From Colwellia sp. C1TZA3 (GTDB taxonomy: Bacteria > Pseudomonadota > Gammaproteobacteria > Enterobacterales > Alteromonadaceae), in assembly GCF_007954265.1 (NCBI RefSeq), contig NZ_VOLS01000043.1:1-36608 (forward strand): 36,608 bases of DNA. The letters are read 5' to 3'. Under the pieces are notes generated by a model, which saw nothing but the letters and a program-made list of their open reading frames with translations, made no database searches and was not told the origin of the DNA. Shown here piece after piece: positions 8,755 to 18,496 of the stretch. Position 1 is the first letter of the stretch; the number at the start of each line of letters is the position of its first letter. A program made the position numbers and the translations under genes.

Positions 8755-10194
8755 TTATGCCAAGTTTAGCTGGCTTAATACCGGCAAAATTTTATGCACT
8801 TTATCGTAAGTTTCCTGATACTCGCTGTCAACATTTGAATCGGCGACTAAGCCGCCGCCAGCCCAACAATGTATTTGCTGATTATGGCAAACTAAGGTGC
8901 GAATAGTAATGCTAGTATCCATATTACCGCAAGCTGACAAATAACCAATAGAGCCGCAATAAATACTACGTTGGTGAGGTTCTAATTCTTCAATAATATC
9001 CATGGCTCTAATCTTTGGTGCACCAGTAATAGAGCCACCTGGAAACGCGGCGCGTAATAAATCGCTACCATCGTATTGTGGGTCTATTTTCCCTTCAACC
9101 GTACTGACTAAATGATGCACAGCAGGAAAGCTTTCAATGGCAAAAAGTGCTGGCACGGTCACTGTGCCGGGTAGACAAACACGACTAATATCATTACGTA
9201 ACAGATCAACTATCATAAGATTTTCTGCTTTATCTTTACTGGCCTGCTGTAGTTCAATAGCGTTAGCTTGATCTTGGCCTACATCATCACTGCGTGGGCG
9301 CGTACCTTTGATTGGTTTACTTTGTACTTTATTATCGACCAGTTGTAAAAATCGTTCAGGTGAAATACTTAAAATAGCACTCTCTTCAAAACGTAAAAAA
9401 GCTGAGAAAGGCGCTTTGTTTGCTTGTCTTAAGGCACAATAGGCTTGATATTCGCTACCCGCATACTGCGCGGTAAAACGCTGGGCTAGGTTGATTTGAT
9501 AACAATCGCCAGAAAGTAGGTAATCATGTACTTGCTTAAATTTATCACGATATTGCTCTGGCTGCATATTAGATTGCCACGGCGTGGTTAATTTGAAATT
9601 GTTTTCTGACGTTTTTGACCTAGTTACTCGTTCAGCAACTTGCGCTTTATTTTGCAAAAGGCCGTGGTTAAAAAAGGCAACAAATGCCGCTCTTTGTTCG
9701 TTAAGGCACAACAACCAAAATTGCTGTAATTTTCGATCATAGATTACCGCATGTTGGTAGATACCAATGGCCATTTCAGGTATCTCAATATCCTTATGGT
9801 TTTGCTGTTTTATAGCCTCAAAACGCTTACCTAAGTCGTAGGAGAAATAGCCTACCGCTCCGCCTTTAAAAGGTAAGTTATGCTCAGTAATGTCGAGATG
9901 ATTAAAACTTGCCTTTTGTTCACGTTTCAATAGCAGTAATGGGTCTTCATGGCTGTGATATGCGCTGTTGTCGAGTTTATGGTTAACGCAAGTAACATTA
10001 CCAACCGTAGTTAGCGTGGTATTAGGTTGCCAAACCATAATGTCATAGCGGCTATCAACATGGTTGCTTTCACAGGAGTCTAGCCACATTGCCCAAGGTT
10101 GCTCAGCAAGTGTGGCAAAAAGTGACTGACTATCAAAGCTTAGATCAAGCTGAAGTAATTTAGCGGATAGTTGCGTTGGGGAATTAGTCGGCAA
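8755..10194 (-). CDS. pabB: Aminodeoxychorismate synthase component I
   Basis: 479 residues of the chorismate-binding family. With the glutaminase PabA (not in this window) it turns chorismate into 4-amino-4-deoxychorismate for folate synthesis. Family motifs are PIKGTRPR, the DKAENLMIVDLLRND stretch, GTVTVPALFAIE and GGSITGAPKIRAM. The PIKGT lysine fits PabB-type enzymes rather than TrpE. Alignment with the remembered E. coli N-terminus (LPWAML / QPWAMW) supports a start near 10194, where the codon is TTG with GAGAA a few bases upstream. An in-frame TAA lies eight codons further up, so no ATG start is possible there. It heads the cluster with nudL and sdaA and is divergent from the fumarase gene. 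Confidence 0.93.
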   Translation of the reverse strand: MPTNSPTQLSAKLLQLDLSFDSQSLFATLAEQPWAMWLDSCESNHVDSRYDIMVWQPNTTLTTVGNVTCVNHKLDNSAYHSHEDPLLLLKREQKASFNHLDITEHNLPFKGGAVGYFSYDLGKRFEAIKQQNHKDIEIPEMAIGIYQHAVIYDRKLQQFWLLCLNEQRAAFVAFFNHGLLQNKAQVAERVTRSKTSENNFKLTTPWQSNMQPEQYRDKFKQVHDYLLSGDCYQINLAQRFTAQYAGSEYQAYCALRQANKAPFSAFLRFEESAILSISPERFLQLVDNKVQSKPIKGTRPRSDDVGQDQANAIELQQASKDKAENLMIVDLLRNDISRVCLPGTVTVPALFAIESFPAVHHLVSTVEGKIDPQYDGSDLLRAAFPGGSITGAPKIRAMDIIEELEPHQRSIYCGSIGYLSACGNMDTSITIRTLVCHNQQIHCWAGGGLVADSNVDSEYQETYDKVHKILPVLSQLNLA

Positions 10195-10398
10195 AATATT
10201 CTCACAGGTTTTATGTTAAGTCATTATATTCAAACTACCTTGCGCTACTCAATGCTGCAGTTCGAAGTGGGGTTGCTATATTTGATCGTTATTATTAGAC
10301 CATTTGATACTAGTAGGTATTTAACAAGCAAGGTATGATATCGGCAAATTTATAACTTTCAACTCTTCTCTCGCCCAATTAATAAAAAAGAGACCGTT

Positions 10399-11919
10399 AT
10401 GGCCATTATTAAACAAAAAGATTTAATCGAAAGTGTTGCAGATGCGCTGCAATACATTTCTTATTACCATCCGTTAGATTTTATTCAAGCACTTGAAAAG
10501 GCTTATCACAAAGAAGAAAGCCAGGCCGCTAAGGACGCTATTGCACAAATCTTAATTAACTCGCGTATGTCGGCCCATGGCAAGCGCCCTATTTGTCAAG
10601 ATACTGGTATTGTTACTTGTTTCGTCAAAGTAGGTATGGCTGTGCAGTGGGATAACACTGACATGACAGTTCAACAGATGGTTGACGAAGGTACTCGCCG
10701 TGCTTACCTTAATCCCGATAACCCATTACGTGCATCCATTGTTTCAGACCCTGCAGGTAAGCGCATCAATACCAAGGATAATACGCCAGCGGTTGTCCAT
10801 ATTGAGATGGTGCCAGGCGATCAAATAGACGTGATGATCGCGGCTAAAGGCGGCGGTAGTGAAAACAAATCTAAAATGGCGATGTTAAACCCAAGCGACT
10901 CTATTGCTGACTGGGTGGTTAAAACTTTACCCACTATGGGCGCTGGTTGGTGTCCGCCCGGTATGCTAGGAATAGGTATTGGTGGAACAGCTGAAAAAGC
11001 GGGTGTATTAGCTAAAGAAAGCTTAATGGAACCAGTCAATATTCAAGAGCTTATTGACCGTGGTCCAGAAAATGCGGAAGAAGAGTTACGCCTAGAAATT
11101 TACGATAGGGTCAATAAACTCGGTATTGGCGCTCAAGGCTTAGGAGGGTTAACAACGGTTGTTGATATCAAAATTATGTCAGTGCCAACGCATGCCGCGT
11201 CAAAACCTGTGGTAATGATCCCAAATTGTGCGGCAACTCGTCATGTACATTTTCATCTTGACGGTTCCGGTCCTGCTGACTTAACGCCACCTAAATTAGA
11301 AGATTGGCCAGAAATCACCTGGGAAGTGGGTGAAAATGTTCGTCGCGTTAACGTTGATGAGTTATCAAAAGCGGATATTAGTAGCTGGAAAACCGGCGAA
11401 ACGGTTTTACTTAGCGGCACCATTTTAACCGGTCGTGACGCAGCGCATAAGCGTATTCAAGACATGTTAGCCGCTGGAGAAAAGCTGCCGGTTGATTTTA
11501 CTGATAAATTTATTTATTACGTTGGTCCAGTCGATGCGATAGGCGATGAAGCAGTAGGCCCTGCCGGACCAACAACAGCAACCCGTATGGACAAATTTAC
11601 TGAAATGATGCTTGCACAAACCGGTTTGTTAGGCACTATTGGTAAAGCTGAGCGTGGCCCTGAAACTGTTCAGTCGATTAAAAACCATAAGTCGGTCTAT
11701 TTAATGGCGGTGGGTGGCGCAGCCTATTTAGTTTCTAAAGCCATTAAAAAAGCAAAAGTAGTCGCCTTTGAAGATATGGGTATGGAAGCGATTTACGAAT
11801 TTGTGGTTGAAGATATGCCAGTAACTGTTGCAGTGGATAGTTTAGGTGAATCAGTTCATGTCACTGGGCCCGCAATTTGGCAGGTGAAAATTGAAGAACT
11901 GGCCAGAAAAGCAAAATAG
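10399..11919 (+). CDS. fumA: Fumarate hydratase class I, iron-sulfur
   Basis: 506 residues, a single-chain class I fumarase that interconverts fumarate and malate in the TCA cycle using an oxygen-sensitive [4Fe-4S] cluster. The N-terminal alpha part has KRPICQDTGIVTCF and IPNCAATRHVHFHLDGSG with the cluster-binding cysteines. The C-terminal beta part has TGRDAAHKRIQ, VGPAGPTTATRMD and the late GGAAYLVSKAI and FEDMGMEAIYEF motifs. It is about 40 residues shorter than E. coli FumA/FumB, as in many marine relatives. AGAGA precedes the ATG. The letter in the symbol is a family label; orthology to fumA versus fumB cannot be fixed here. Confidence 0.94.
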   Translation: MAIIKQKDLIESVADALQYISYYHPLDFIQALEKAYHKEESQAAKDAIAQILINSRMSAHGKRPICQDTGIVTCFVKVGMAVQWDNTDMTVQQMVDEGTRRAYLNPDNPLRASIVSDPAGKRINTKDNTPAVVHIEMVPGDQIDVMIAAKGGGSENKSKMAMLNPSDSIADWVVKTLPTMGAGWCPPGMLGIGIGGTAEKAGVLAKESLMEPVNIQELIDRGPENAEEELRLEIYDRVNKLGIGAQGLGGLTTVVDIKIMSVPTHAASKPVVMIPNCAATRHVHFHLDGSGPADLTPPKLEDWPEITWEVGENVRRVNVDELSKADISSWKTGETVLLSGTILTGRDAAHKRIQDMLAAGEKLPVDFTDKFIYYVGPVDAIGDEAVGPAGPTTATRMDKFTEMMLAQTGLLGTIGKAERGPETVQSIKNHKSVYLMAVGGAAYLVSKAIKKAKVVAFEDMGMEAIYEFVVEDMPVTVAVDSLGESVHVTGPAIWQVKIEELARKAK

Positions 11920-11935
11920 CGAATGAAATTAGTTT

Positions 11936-11960
11936 AAACGTCCATTAGGGCGTTTTTTTT
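11936..11960 (+). terminator. Intrinsic terminator after fumarase
   Basis: AACGTCC, loop ATTA, GGGCGTT, with one G-T wobble, followed by a run of eight T. It starts 17 bases after the stop codon. Confidence 0.88.
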
Positions 11961-12189
11961 GGTCAAAATAAAGGTAACTGAATATCAATAAAACTAGCCC
12001 AAAAAACAGTTGGATGTTATTTAAATGCTACTGAAATGTTAGTTAAAAAAGTGGCTGAAATTATTTGATTTAATAAATACAATAAAAACAGAGGGTTAAT
12101 TAACTACATGACGGCCTTGGTTTTCTGCTGTAAAATTTGGCTTAATTCATCTATTTATAAAGCTAAATTTTAAAGGTTGCAGGCTATTA

Positions 12190-12399
12190 ATGGACGAACA
12201 TAACGATGTTGATCATCGCCTTATTACCATCATTTTTTATAGTGACACAACATTAAAGCTTATGCATGAAGTGCATTCGTTCCCAGAAAGTAAAACTGGC
12301 CGAGTTGTGATCCCCGAAAGCTTTAAAGTTGATAAATCTATTATTGCAGTCTGTGACGGTGCAGTTGCCATTATCGATAAATTTGGCGACAGAATGTAA
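12190..12399 (+). CDS. TIGR02922-like small protein, unknown function
   Basis: 69 residues, acidic N-terminus (MDEHNDVDHR), then a compact mixed strand/helix domain with the sequence SKTGRVVIPESFKVDKSI. The length and pattern match my memory of TIGR02922, a family seen in Colwellia and relatives, one member of which was noted for sharing an upstream site with PEP-CTERM genes. I could not confirm such a site here. GCAGG lies seven bases upstream of the ATG. It is followed by a MITE-like element. No operon partner. Confidence 0.65.
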   Translation: MDEHNDVDHRLITIIFYSDTTLKLMHEVHSFPESKTGRVVIPESFKVDKSIIAVCDGAVAIIDKFGDRM

Positions 12400-12490
12400 C
12401 AACCCAAGTTAGGTTACTCCACGTTACTTAACAATAATTTTTTACCATTAAATATTTTTATTTTTGACCAATAGCCAGCTGCCTTGACTA

Positions 12491-12650
12491 ATACCAATCC
12501 CATTAAGTTATTGCTCACTTGTACTAGTTAAAATAGCTCAAAGCTGTGTTGCTCTCAATCCCAATAGCCAGCTATTGCTCAATCGAGCGCCTTACCTTGA
12601 ATTATTTTTCCTGCGCACAACAAGATCACAAACTTAATGGAACTGGTATA
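12491..12650 (+). mobile_element. MITE-like element family A, copy 1
   Basis: A 160-base element with inverted ends: ATACCAATCCCATTAAGTT on the left, and the reverse complement of the right end reads ATACCAGTTCCATTAAGTT. The interior is GC-richer than its surroundings and has no coding capacity. Near-identical copies lie at 14385-14543 and 31278-31436. This and the next copy differ at only about three positions and flank rmuC as direct repeats. Confidence 0.9.
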
Positions 12651-12857
12651 AAATTTTCCTTGTGACAAGATAAAACTAAAATGGTGAGTATTTTGTGTGG
12701 TATAAATTTAAAGGTGTTAGTGTAGGTTATTGATAAATTGTTTTTATTTGCTAAATATGCATTAATTAACTGACCCGAGTTGATGTTAAATAACGATTAA
12801 CCTTATCAATAAAGTATGTTTTAATAACTGTTAATATTTACAGTGCTTGGCTTCTCA

Positions 12858-14369
12858 ATGAATTCACTATCCAACTCCACATTTAATTTATCCTGGTTAG
12901 CTTTAGATAATCTCCCTGTTTTAATTTTGATAGTACTAGTGTTAATGGTTAGCCTAGTTATCATTAATTTAGTCTTGTTTCGCCAAGTAAAAGCTAGCCA
13001 AGTATCCGCTTTAGCACAACAGCAACTTTTGCAGCAGTTAGCTGAAAAAGTAAACCTTAGTTATGAAGTTAATGCCAGTAATCAACAGCAACTGCAACAA
13101 CAATTAAGTTTTAATCATCAGCAGTTAGCCCAGCAGCAAAGTGAACTGAAAACTTACTTTGAGCAGCAAATTTCTGATTTCAAATTAAAATTATTACGCC
13201 AACACGGTGAGCAAGGTGAAAAACAAGCGCAGCAACTCTATAGTCATAGTGAGCAGCTTAAAAAGACCTTGTATGAACACCACGTTGCTTTTAATGACAA
13301 TCAACGCAACGCCACAGAACAATTAACCAGTCAACTTACGGCAACGTCTCAACTTGGCCGAGAAGAAATGGCTAAATCACTGCATTTATCCAGTGAGCAA
13401 ATGGCTAAAAGAATTGATGAATTAACGGTTTCAACCGATAACCGCCTAAAAGATATTAGCGGCCAGGTCGAAAAGCGTTTAGCCGATGGCTTCGAAAAAA
13501 CCACTAAAACCTTTAATGACATCTTACAACGATTAGCCCTAATTGATGATGCACAGAAAAAAATCACAGAACTCTCTACCAATGTGGTGAGCTTGCAAGA
13601 AGTGCTGTCAGACAAACGCTCGCGTGGTGCCTTTGGTGAAGTGCAGTTAAATTCTTTAATTCGTAACGTATTACCTGAACAACACTTTTCACTGCAACAT
13701 ACCTTGTCAAATGGTAAAATTGCTGACTGTATTTTATTTCTACCTAAACCAACGGGCAATGTGGTGGTTGATTCCAAGTTTCCGTTAGAAAGCTATAAAA
13801 AAATGGCTGATAATACCTTAGGTGAATTTGAGCGCAAAGCAGCAGAGCGGCAATTTAAAATTGATATTAAAAAGCATATTAATGATATCAGTGATAAGTA
13901 CTTAATTGAAAAAGAAACTGCCGATGGCGCGATAATGTTTATTCCAGCAGAAGCTATTTTTGCAGAAATACATGCACACCACGGTGATTTGGTTGACTAT
14001 GCCAATAAAAAACGTGTGTGGTTAGCCTCGCCAACCACACTAATGGCGATTTTAACCACCGCACGTTCAGTGTTAAAAGACGAAGCAACCCGCAAACAGA
14101 TACATGTTATTCAAGCGCATTTGTCGCATCTTTCGACTGATTTTTCTCGCTTTAAAGGTCGTTTTGCCAATTTAGCAAAACATATTGATCAAGCGGCAAG
14201 TGACGTAAAGCAAATTCATACCTCAGCGGATAAAATTAGTAGCCGTTTTGACAAGATAGAACAGGTAGAGTTAAAGCAAGAAGAAAAAGCAGAAATTGAA
14301 AAAGAAGGAGAGGGCGAAGAAGGCGAGGGAGAAGGTGGAAAAGAGAATGTCGCTATAACATCTGATTAA
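12858..14369 (+). CDS. rmuC: DNA recombination protein RmuC
   Basis: 503 residues. An N-terminal membrane helix (LPVLILIVLVLMVSLVIINL) is followed by about 150 residues of Gln-rich coiled coil. The RmuC domain follows, with DSKFPLESYKKMAD, GAIMFIPAEAIFAEI and VWLASPTTLMAILTTARS. RmuC limits inversions between short inverted repeats in E. coli and has a nuclease-like fold. The tail is an odd low-complexity acidic run (KEGEGEEGEGEGGKE) encoded by nearly pure purine DNA. The start is taken at ATG 12858; an in-frame GTG at 12843 is possible, and neither has a strong ribosome site. Direct copies of MITE-like family A flank the gene. Confidence 0.9.
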   Translation: MNSLSNSTFNLSWLALDNLPVLILIVLVLMVSLVIINLVLFRQVKASQVSALAQQQLLQQLAEKVNLSYEVNASNQQQLQQQLSFNHQQLAQQQSELKTYFEQQISDFKLKLLRQHGEQGEKQAQQLYSHSEQLKKTLYEHHVAFNDNQRNATEQLTSQLTATSQLGREEMAKSLHLSSEQMAKRIDELTVSTDNRLKDISGQVEKRLADGFEKTTKTFNDILQRLALIDDAQKKITELSTNVVSLQEVLSDKRSRGAFGEVQLNSLIRNVLPEQHFSLQHTLSNGKIADCILFLPKPTGNVVVDSKFPLESYKKMADNTLGEFERKAAERQFKIDIKKHINDISDKYLIEKETADGAIMFIPAEAIFAEIHAHHGDLVDYANKKRVWLASPTTLMAILTTARSVLKDEATRKQIHVIQAHLSHLSTDFSRFKGRFANLAKHIDQAASDVKQIHTSADKISSRFDKIEQVELKQEEKAEIEKEGEGEEGEGEGGKENVAITSD

Positions 14370-14384
14370 ATACTACTATGACTT

Positions 14385-14543
14385 ATACCAATCCCATTAA
14401 GTTATTACTCACTTGTACTAGTTAAAATAGCTCAAGGCTGTGTTGCTCTCACTCCCAATAGCCAGCTATTGCTCAATCGAGCGCCTTACCTTGAATTATT
14501 TTTCCTGCGCACAACAAGATCACAAACTTAATGGAACTGGTAT
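14385..14543 (+). mobile_element. MITE-like element family A, copy 2
   Basis: Almost identical to 12491-12650 in the same orientation, with ends ATACCAATCCCATTAAGTT and AACTTAATGGAACTGGTAT. It starts 15 bases after the rmuC stop, so rmuC transcripts would run through it; the folded element could serve as a 3' hairpin. Confidence 0.9.
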
Positions 14544-14966
14544 TACATGACTTATTAGCAGTAAGCTCATGCTCAATAACCAATAATTATTATGACTATT
14601 GGTGCCTGACCTAGGTCTGACAGGGAAGGCTGACAGGGAGTGTTGACAGTGAGGCTGGTAGGAGCGCTAACCCTAAAGGGTGAATACAAAGTCGCCTTCG
14701 CTGATATTTTATCTCGGTGTTAGGCTTAGGCAATCGCATTAAAGCTCAATATTAAGGAAATTTTAAAATCAGCCAATTAAACGTTAGACCAGCCTAAAAA
14801 AAGTCAAAATAATACTCGTAAAAGTTGAGCGAGTAAACGCTTAGATTAAACGCCTATAGGTATTTGTTTATATGCTTACCGGGTTAACGAGGCTTCCAGT
14901 GAAAGTTGGCCCTAAGCCAGTTAAATTAACGGTATAAATACTGAGCTGGAGCGATGGTTATGCTTT
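14544..14966. other. Gene-free region after rmuC
   Basis: About 420 bases with no supported gene. A short degenerate tandem run of CTGACAGGGA-like units sits at about 14618-14655. Nothing else is recognised. Confidence 0.4.
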
Positions 14967-15005
14967 AAAAAAAACGTCCCTATAGCAGTGTATAGTGACG
15001 TTTTT
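14967..15005 (-). terminator. Long hairpin terminator downstream of the NSS transporter
   Basis: AAAACGTC (14968-14976 region) pairs with GACGTTTT (near 14997-15004), and inside it CTATA pairs with TATAG around loop GCAGTG. There is an A run on the left and a T run on the right. It lies about 100 bases beyond the minus-strand stop at 15109 and could also stop plus-strand transcripts. Confidence 0.75.
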
Positions 15006-15108
15006 GGTAAATGATGGTTTTACGCTAATAGCGCTAAAGTAAAATTAATCGTGCGTTCAGCAATTCCATCTATTTGACTTTACTTAGCTTCACTTAATCG
15101 AAGCGAAT

Positions 15109-16446
15109 TTAATTTAGTATAGCAACATTGACAAATACTACCGTTAATAACAACGGACAAACAAAGCGTAAATAATTGCCCCATATTGGCAACCACTTTC
15201 TGCCTTCTTGTAAAGAGACATCGCGTAGCTTATTACCGCGTTTCCACAACCAGCCAACAACAATAAAGTAAAACAAGCAGCTAAGCGGCTGTAAAATTGT
15301 GGTAAGTACGCGAATTACCATGCCAAACAAGCTATCAAAAAATGTGATTATGGTCATACTGGCGGTTAATACAATGGCTGATACCAACCAAGTTGCCTTA
15401 GAACGGCTAATGTTTTTATCTTCAACAAGGTAAGAAACAGGTACTTCTGTTGAAGAAATGGTTGAGGTGAGGGCAGCAATTGATAATAACGAGAAAAAGC
15501 CTATCGCTACCACCATACCTATGTTGCCCATAGAGTTGAAAAGCTCAGGCAGTATGTTGAAAATAAGTTGACCTTCGCCAATTAATTTATCACCTTGAAA
15601 TACTTGCTGTCCGGCGGCTTCTGCAACATGAAGTGCTGGAATAATTAATAAACCTGCCATAAAAGCAATAAAAGTATCAAGTGCGGTAATGGAAATAGCG
15701 AGCTTGCCTATATCGTCATCTTTTTTCATATAAGAGCCGTAAACCATCATGCCACCGACACCAATAGAGAGTGAGAAAAAGGCTTGTCCCATGGCAGAAA
15801 TAATCAACTTTGGATTAGTGACCTGTGAAAAATCGGGTATTAAATATGTTCTTAACCCTTTTTCTGCACCAGGTTGTTGCAATATGTAAGTAATTAACAC
15901 GACTAGCATGATCAGTAAAACTGGCATTAATCGCGCAGACCATTTTTCAATGCCGGCGTTAACCCCTTGATGAATAATAGCCGCGCCTAGTAATATAAAA
16001 ACGGGTGTAAACAATAAGTTTCGTAACGTACTTGATGTAGCAAGCCATTGAGAAACATCATGATAGCCCAATAATTCTGCAAATGGTGATATCGCATGCG
16101 CGAGCATCCAGCCAGCCACAATGGTGTAGAAACTTAACATCATGATAGCGCCACCTAAACCAATCAGACCGGCATATTTACCAAGCCTTGGTGCGGTATC
16201 ACGACAAGCATCTTCTAATGCTGAAACTGGATTTTTCTGTGCTTGGTTGCCAATATAAACTTCGGCATAAAGTGCCGGTAGGGCAAGCAATATAGTAACG
16301 ACTAAATAAACAAATAAAAAGGCGCCACCACCATTATTTGCTGCTTGAGTTGGAAAACCCCAAATATTGCCTAAACCAATCGCCGAACCCGCGGCAGCGA
16401 GAACAAAACCTATTCTCGAATGAAATGAATCTCTGATATTACTCAT
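15109..16446 (-). CDS. Sodium-dependent transporter, NSS/SNF family
   Basis: 445 residues and about 11 membrane helices. The N-terminus IGFVLAAAGSAIGLGNIWGFP is the unwound first helix of neurotransmitter:sodium symporters (LeuT fold), which holds the sodium and substrate contacts. NNGGGAFLFVYL follows. Such bacterial proteins take up amino acids or similar compounds with Na+. The exact substrate is not readable. The start is the first ATG; no strong ribosome site. It is a stand-alone gene with its own downstream hairpin. A serine or tryptophan-type substrate would be guesswork. Confidence 0.9.
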   Translation of the reverse strand: MSNIRDSFHSRIGFVLAAAGSAIGLGNIWGFPTQAANNGGGAFLFVYLVVTILLALPALYAEVYIGNQAQKNPVSALEDACRDTAPRLGKYAGLIGLGGAIMMLSFYTIVAGWMLAHAISPFAELLGYHDVSQWLATSSTLRNLLFTPVFILLGAAIIHQGVNAGIEKWSARLMPVLLIMLVVLITYILQQPGAEKGLRTYLIPDFSQVTNPKLIISAMGQAFFSLSIGVGGMMVYGSYMKKDDDIGKLAISITALDTFIAFMAGLLIIPALHVAEAAGQQVFQGDKLIGEGQLIFNILPELFNSMGNIGMVVAIGFFSLLSIAALTSTISSTEVPVSYLVEDKNISRSKATWLVSAIVLTASMTIITFFDSLFGMVIRVLTTILQPLSCLFYFIVVGWLWKRGNKLRDVSLQEGRKWLPIWGNYLRFVCPLLLTVVFVNVAILN

Positions 16447-16752
16447 AAATGATAATTATTATTGTGGTTGTTAATGCTTTGGTTTGAGCTTACCTAGTTA
16501 ACACGGGTTAGCAAAGTTTTTTTAACGATTTGTTGGTTTTGATTTTATGTTTTTATCATTTTATTTTTGGAGGGTGACTTATGGGGTATTAAGTGAGCAA
16601 TAGTTAAGCAAGCGTTAAGGATTAAAACTTTTAAATGTACAATGTTTTTCAAAACATAAGCCGTTGAAAAACGTAAACGCTTGAAAAAATATAAACGAGT
16701 AAAACACTTTCCTATCTTATTGTAATTGATAGCCAGCATGAAGATAAAGTAA
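16447..16752. other. Gene-free region between the NSS transporter and proA terminator
   Basis: AT-rich, about 300 bases. Open frames here are short and lack ribosome sites. It should contain the transporter promoter on the minus strand, but I cannot pick convincing -35 and -10 boxes. Confidence 0.35.
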
Positions 16753-16788
16753 ACAAAAAGCTATTAACCAATAGTGATTAATAGCTTT
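16753..16788 (-). terminator. Intrinsic terminator of proA
   Basis: A perfect 11-bp stem, AAAGCTATTAA (16757-16767) with TTAATAGCTTT (16778-16788), has a 10-base loop. It gives a T-rich tail on the minus strand and lies about 30 bases beyond the proA stop. Confidence 0.85.
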
Positions 16789-16819
16789 GTGCTTTACTTA
16801 GTTCATTCTATGACTAGGA

Positions 16820-18091
16820 CTAAGGACGGATTTGTCCTTGGCCAGCAACACGGTATTTAAATATGGTTAGCTGCTCAAGACCTACAGGTCCACGTGCATG
16901 AATTTTACCGGTAGCAATACCAATTTCAGCACCCATACCAAATTCACCACCATCTGAAAACTGGGTTGATGCATTATGCATCACTACCGCTGAATCAACT
17001 GCGCGCATAAAAATTTCGGCTGTTTCTGCGTTTTCAGTGATAATAGCGTCAGTATGTTTAGACGAGTGTTGGTCAATAAAATCAAGCGCTTCTTCCAAGC
17101 CAGAGACTACTTTTACTGACAAAATAGCATCTAAATATTCGGTGTCCCAGTCAGCGTCATTAGCTGGGTTAATTCGTGTGTCACAGGCTTGAGCTGCAAG
17201 GTCACCTCGAACTTCACAATTGTCTAAGGTGTTAAGCAACTTAGGCAAGAACTCAGCGGCTATTGCTTGGTTCACTACTAAACTTTCGGTCGCACCACAA
17301 ACACCGGTTCTACGTAGCTTGGCATTTTTAACAATACTCAATGCTTTTACTAAGTCAGCATCTTTATCGATATAAACATGGTTGTTACCATCGAGATGCA
17401 GCAATGTTGGAACCTGAGCTTCGTTTCTCACTAGCTCTACAAGGCCACGGCCACCGCGAGGTATAACTAAGTCGACATACTCAGCACAGCGCAGTAATGC
17501 AGCAACTGCAGAACGATCATCGGTATCCACTAGTTGTATACAAGTGGCTGGTAAATTAGCTGCTCGCAAGCCTGTTGCCATACACTCAACAATAATGCGA
17601 GTAGAATTAAGACTTTCAGAGCCACCACGCAATATCACCGTATTACCTGATTTTAAGCATAAAGCACCAGCATCTGCACCAACATTAGGGCGAGATTCAT
17701 AGATCATGCCAATGACACCAATAGGGGTTGACACTCGGGTTATTTTTAGACCATTTGGGCGATCAAATTCTGCTAAGGCTCGGCCAATAGGATCGGGTAA
17801 TTTAGCGATATCTTCTAAGGCGACAGCCATAGCTTCAATTCTTTCTGGATTGAGTTCAAGGCGATCAATAAATGACTCAGCTTTGCCGGCTTTTCTTACG
17901 CTTAAAACATCTAAGGCGTTAGCTTCGAGTAATGCTGGCGTATTCTGACGTAAAGCATCTGCGGCAACGGTTAATGCTTGGTTTTTTTGTTCGGTAGTGG
18001 CACTAGCAAGAATCTTGGCTGCGGCTTTGGCCTGCTTCCCAAGATTTTCAATCATAGTTTCAGTATCGATAATTTTATTAATGTTTGACAT
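16820..18091 (-). CDS. proA: Glutamate-5-semialdehyde dehydrogenase (gamma-glutamyl phosphate reductase)
   Basis: 423 residues, the normal ProA length. It reduces gamma-glutamyl phosphate to glutamate 5-semialdehyde with NADPH, the second step of proline synthesis. Visible motifs are the coenzyme region [17 protein letters not shown] with [14 protein letters not shown], the catalytic-cysteine region [12 protein letters not shown], and [17 protein letters not shown] near the C-terminus. AAGGAA lies about nine bases before the ATG. In most bacteria proA is directly downstream of proB; here it points away from proB and is separated from it by 1.36 kb with a pseudogene between. It has its own terminator. 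Confidence 0.95.
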   Translation of the reverse strand: MSNINKIIDTETMIENLGKQAKAAAKILASATTEQKNQALTVAADALRQNTPALLEANALDVLSVRKAGKAESFIDRLELNPERIEAMAVALEDIAKLPDPIGRALAEFDRPNGLKITRVSTPIGVIGMIYESRPNVGADAGALCLKSGNTVILRGGSESLNSTRIIVECMATGLRAANLPATCIQLVDTDDRSAVAALLRCAEYVDLVIPRGGRGLVELVRNEAQVPTLLHLDGNNHVYIDKDADLVKALSIVKNAKLRRTGVCGATESLVVNQAIAAEFLPKLLNTLDNCEVRGDLAAQACDTRINPANDADWDTEYLDAILSVKVVSGLEEALDFIDQHSSKHTDAIITENAETAEIFMRAVDSAVVMHNASTQFSDGGEFGMGAEIGIATGKIHARGPVGLEQLTIFKYRVAGQGQIRP

Positions 18092-18176
18092 AAATGAGAT
18101 TCCTTTTGCTTGTTCGCTTCACTTTAAACTGTTTGGTAAATTCAAGGTTATAATATTGAATGATTAACTTTTATTT

Positions 18177-18209
18177 TTATTGCCAATGTTTATATTTATT
18201 GCCAATGTA
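18177..18209. repeat. Direct repeat TTTATTGCCAATGT x 2 upstream of proA
   Basis: Two copies of a 14-base sequence start 19 bases apart, 85-115 bases upstream of the proA start. They could be paired binding sites on one DNA face or a chance duplication in AT-rich DNA. Confidence 0.4.
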
Positions 18210-18496
18210 TACATTAAAAACAATATTAAAAGTTCAGCTTAAAGTACTTAATAGTATTCACTGTGCTCAATACTACTTTAGATGTTAATTTAATTGTTAT
18301 TTATTGAACGTTGAGCCATTTCATTACATTGATGAAAAAACATCAACGTAGTGCCACGGCATGTGGCTCAGCCACTAAAATGGTCGAGTCAATGAGTGTA
18401 TCTAATTTGACATTTTATTTAGGCGCTGCCAATCCTACTTTTGTTGCACTATTTTTATTGCTCACTTAGTTTCACAAGATTTAGACGTGCTGTTCT

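Noticed and set aside
13349-13777. Minus-strand open frame within rmuC (142 codons)
   Set aside because: It lies fully inside the well-supported RmuC domain on the other strand and has random composition.
16545-16739. Minus-strand open frame of 64 codons upstream of the proA terminator
   Set aside because: Composition looks random, no ribosome site, and it lies in AT-rich spacer; cannot be supported.
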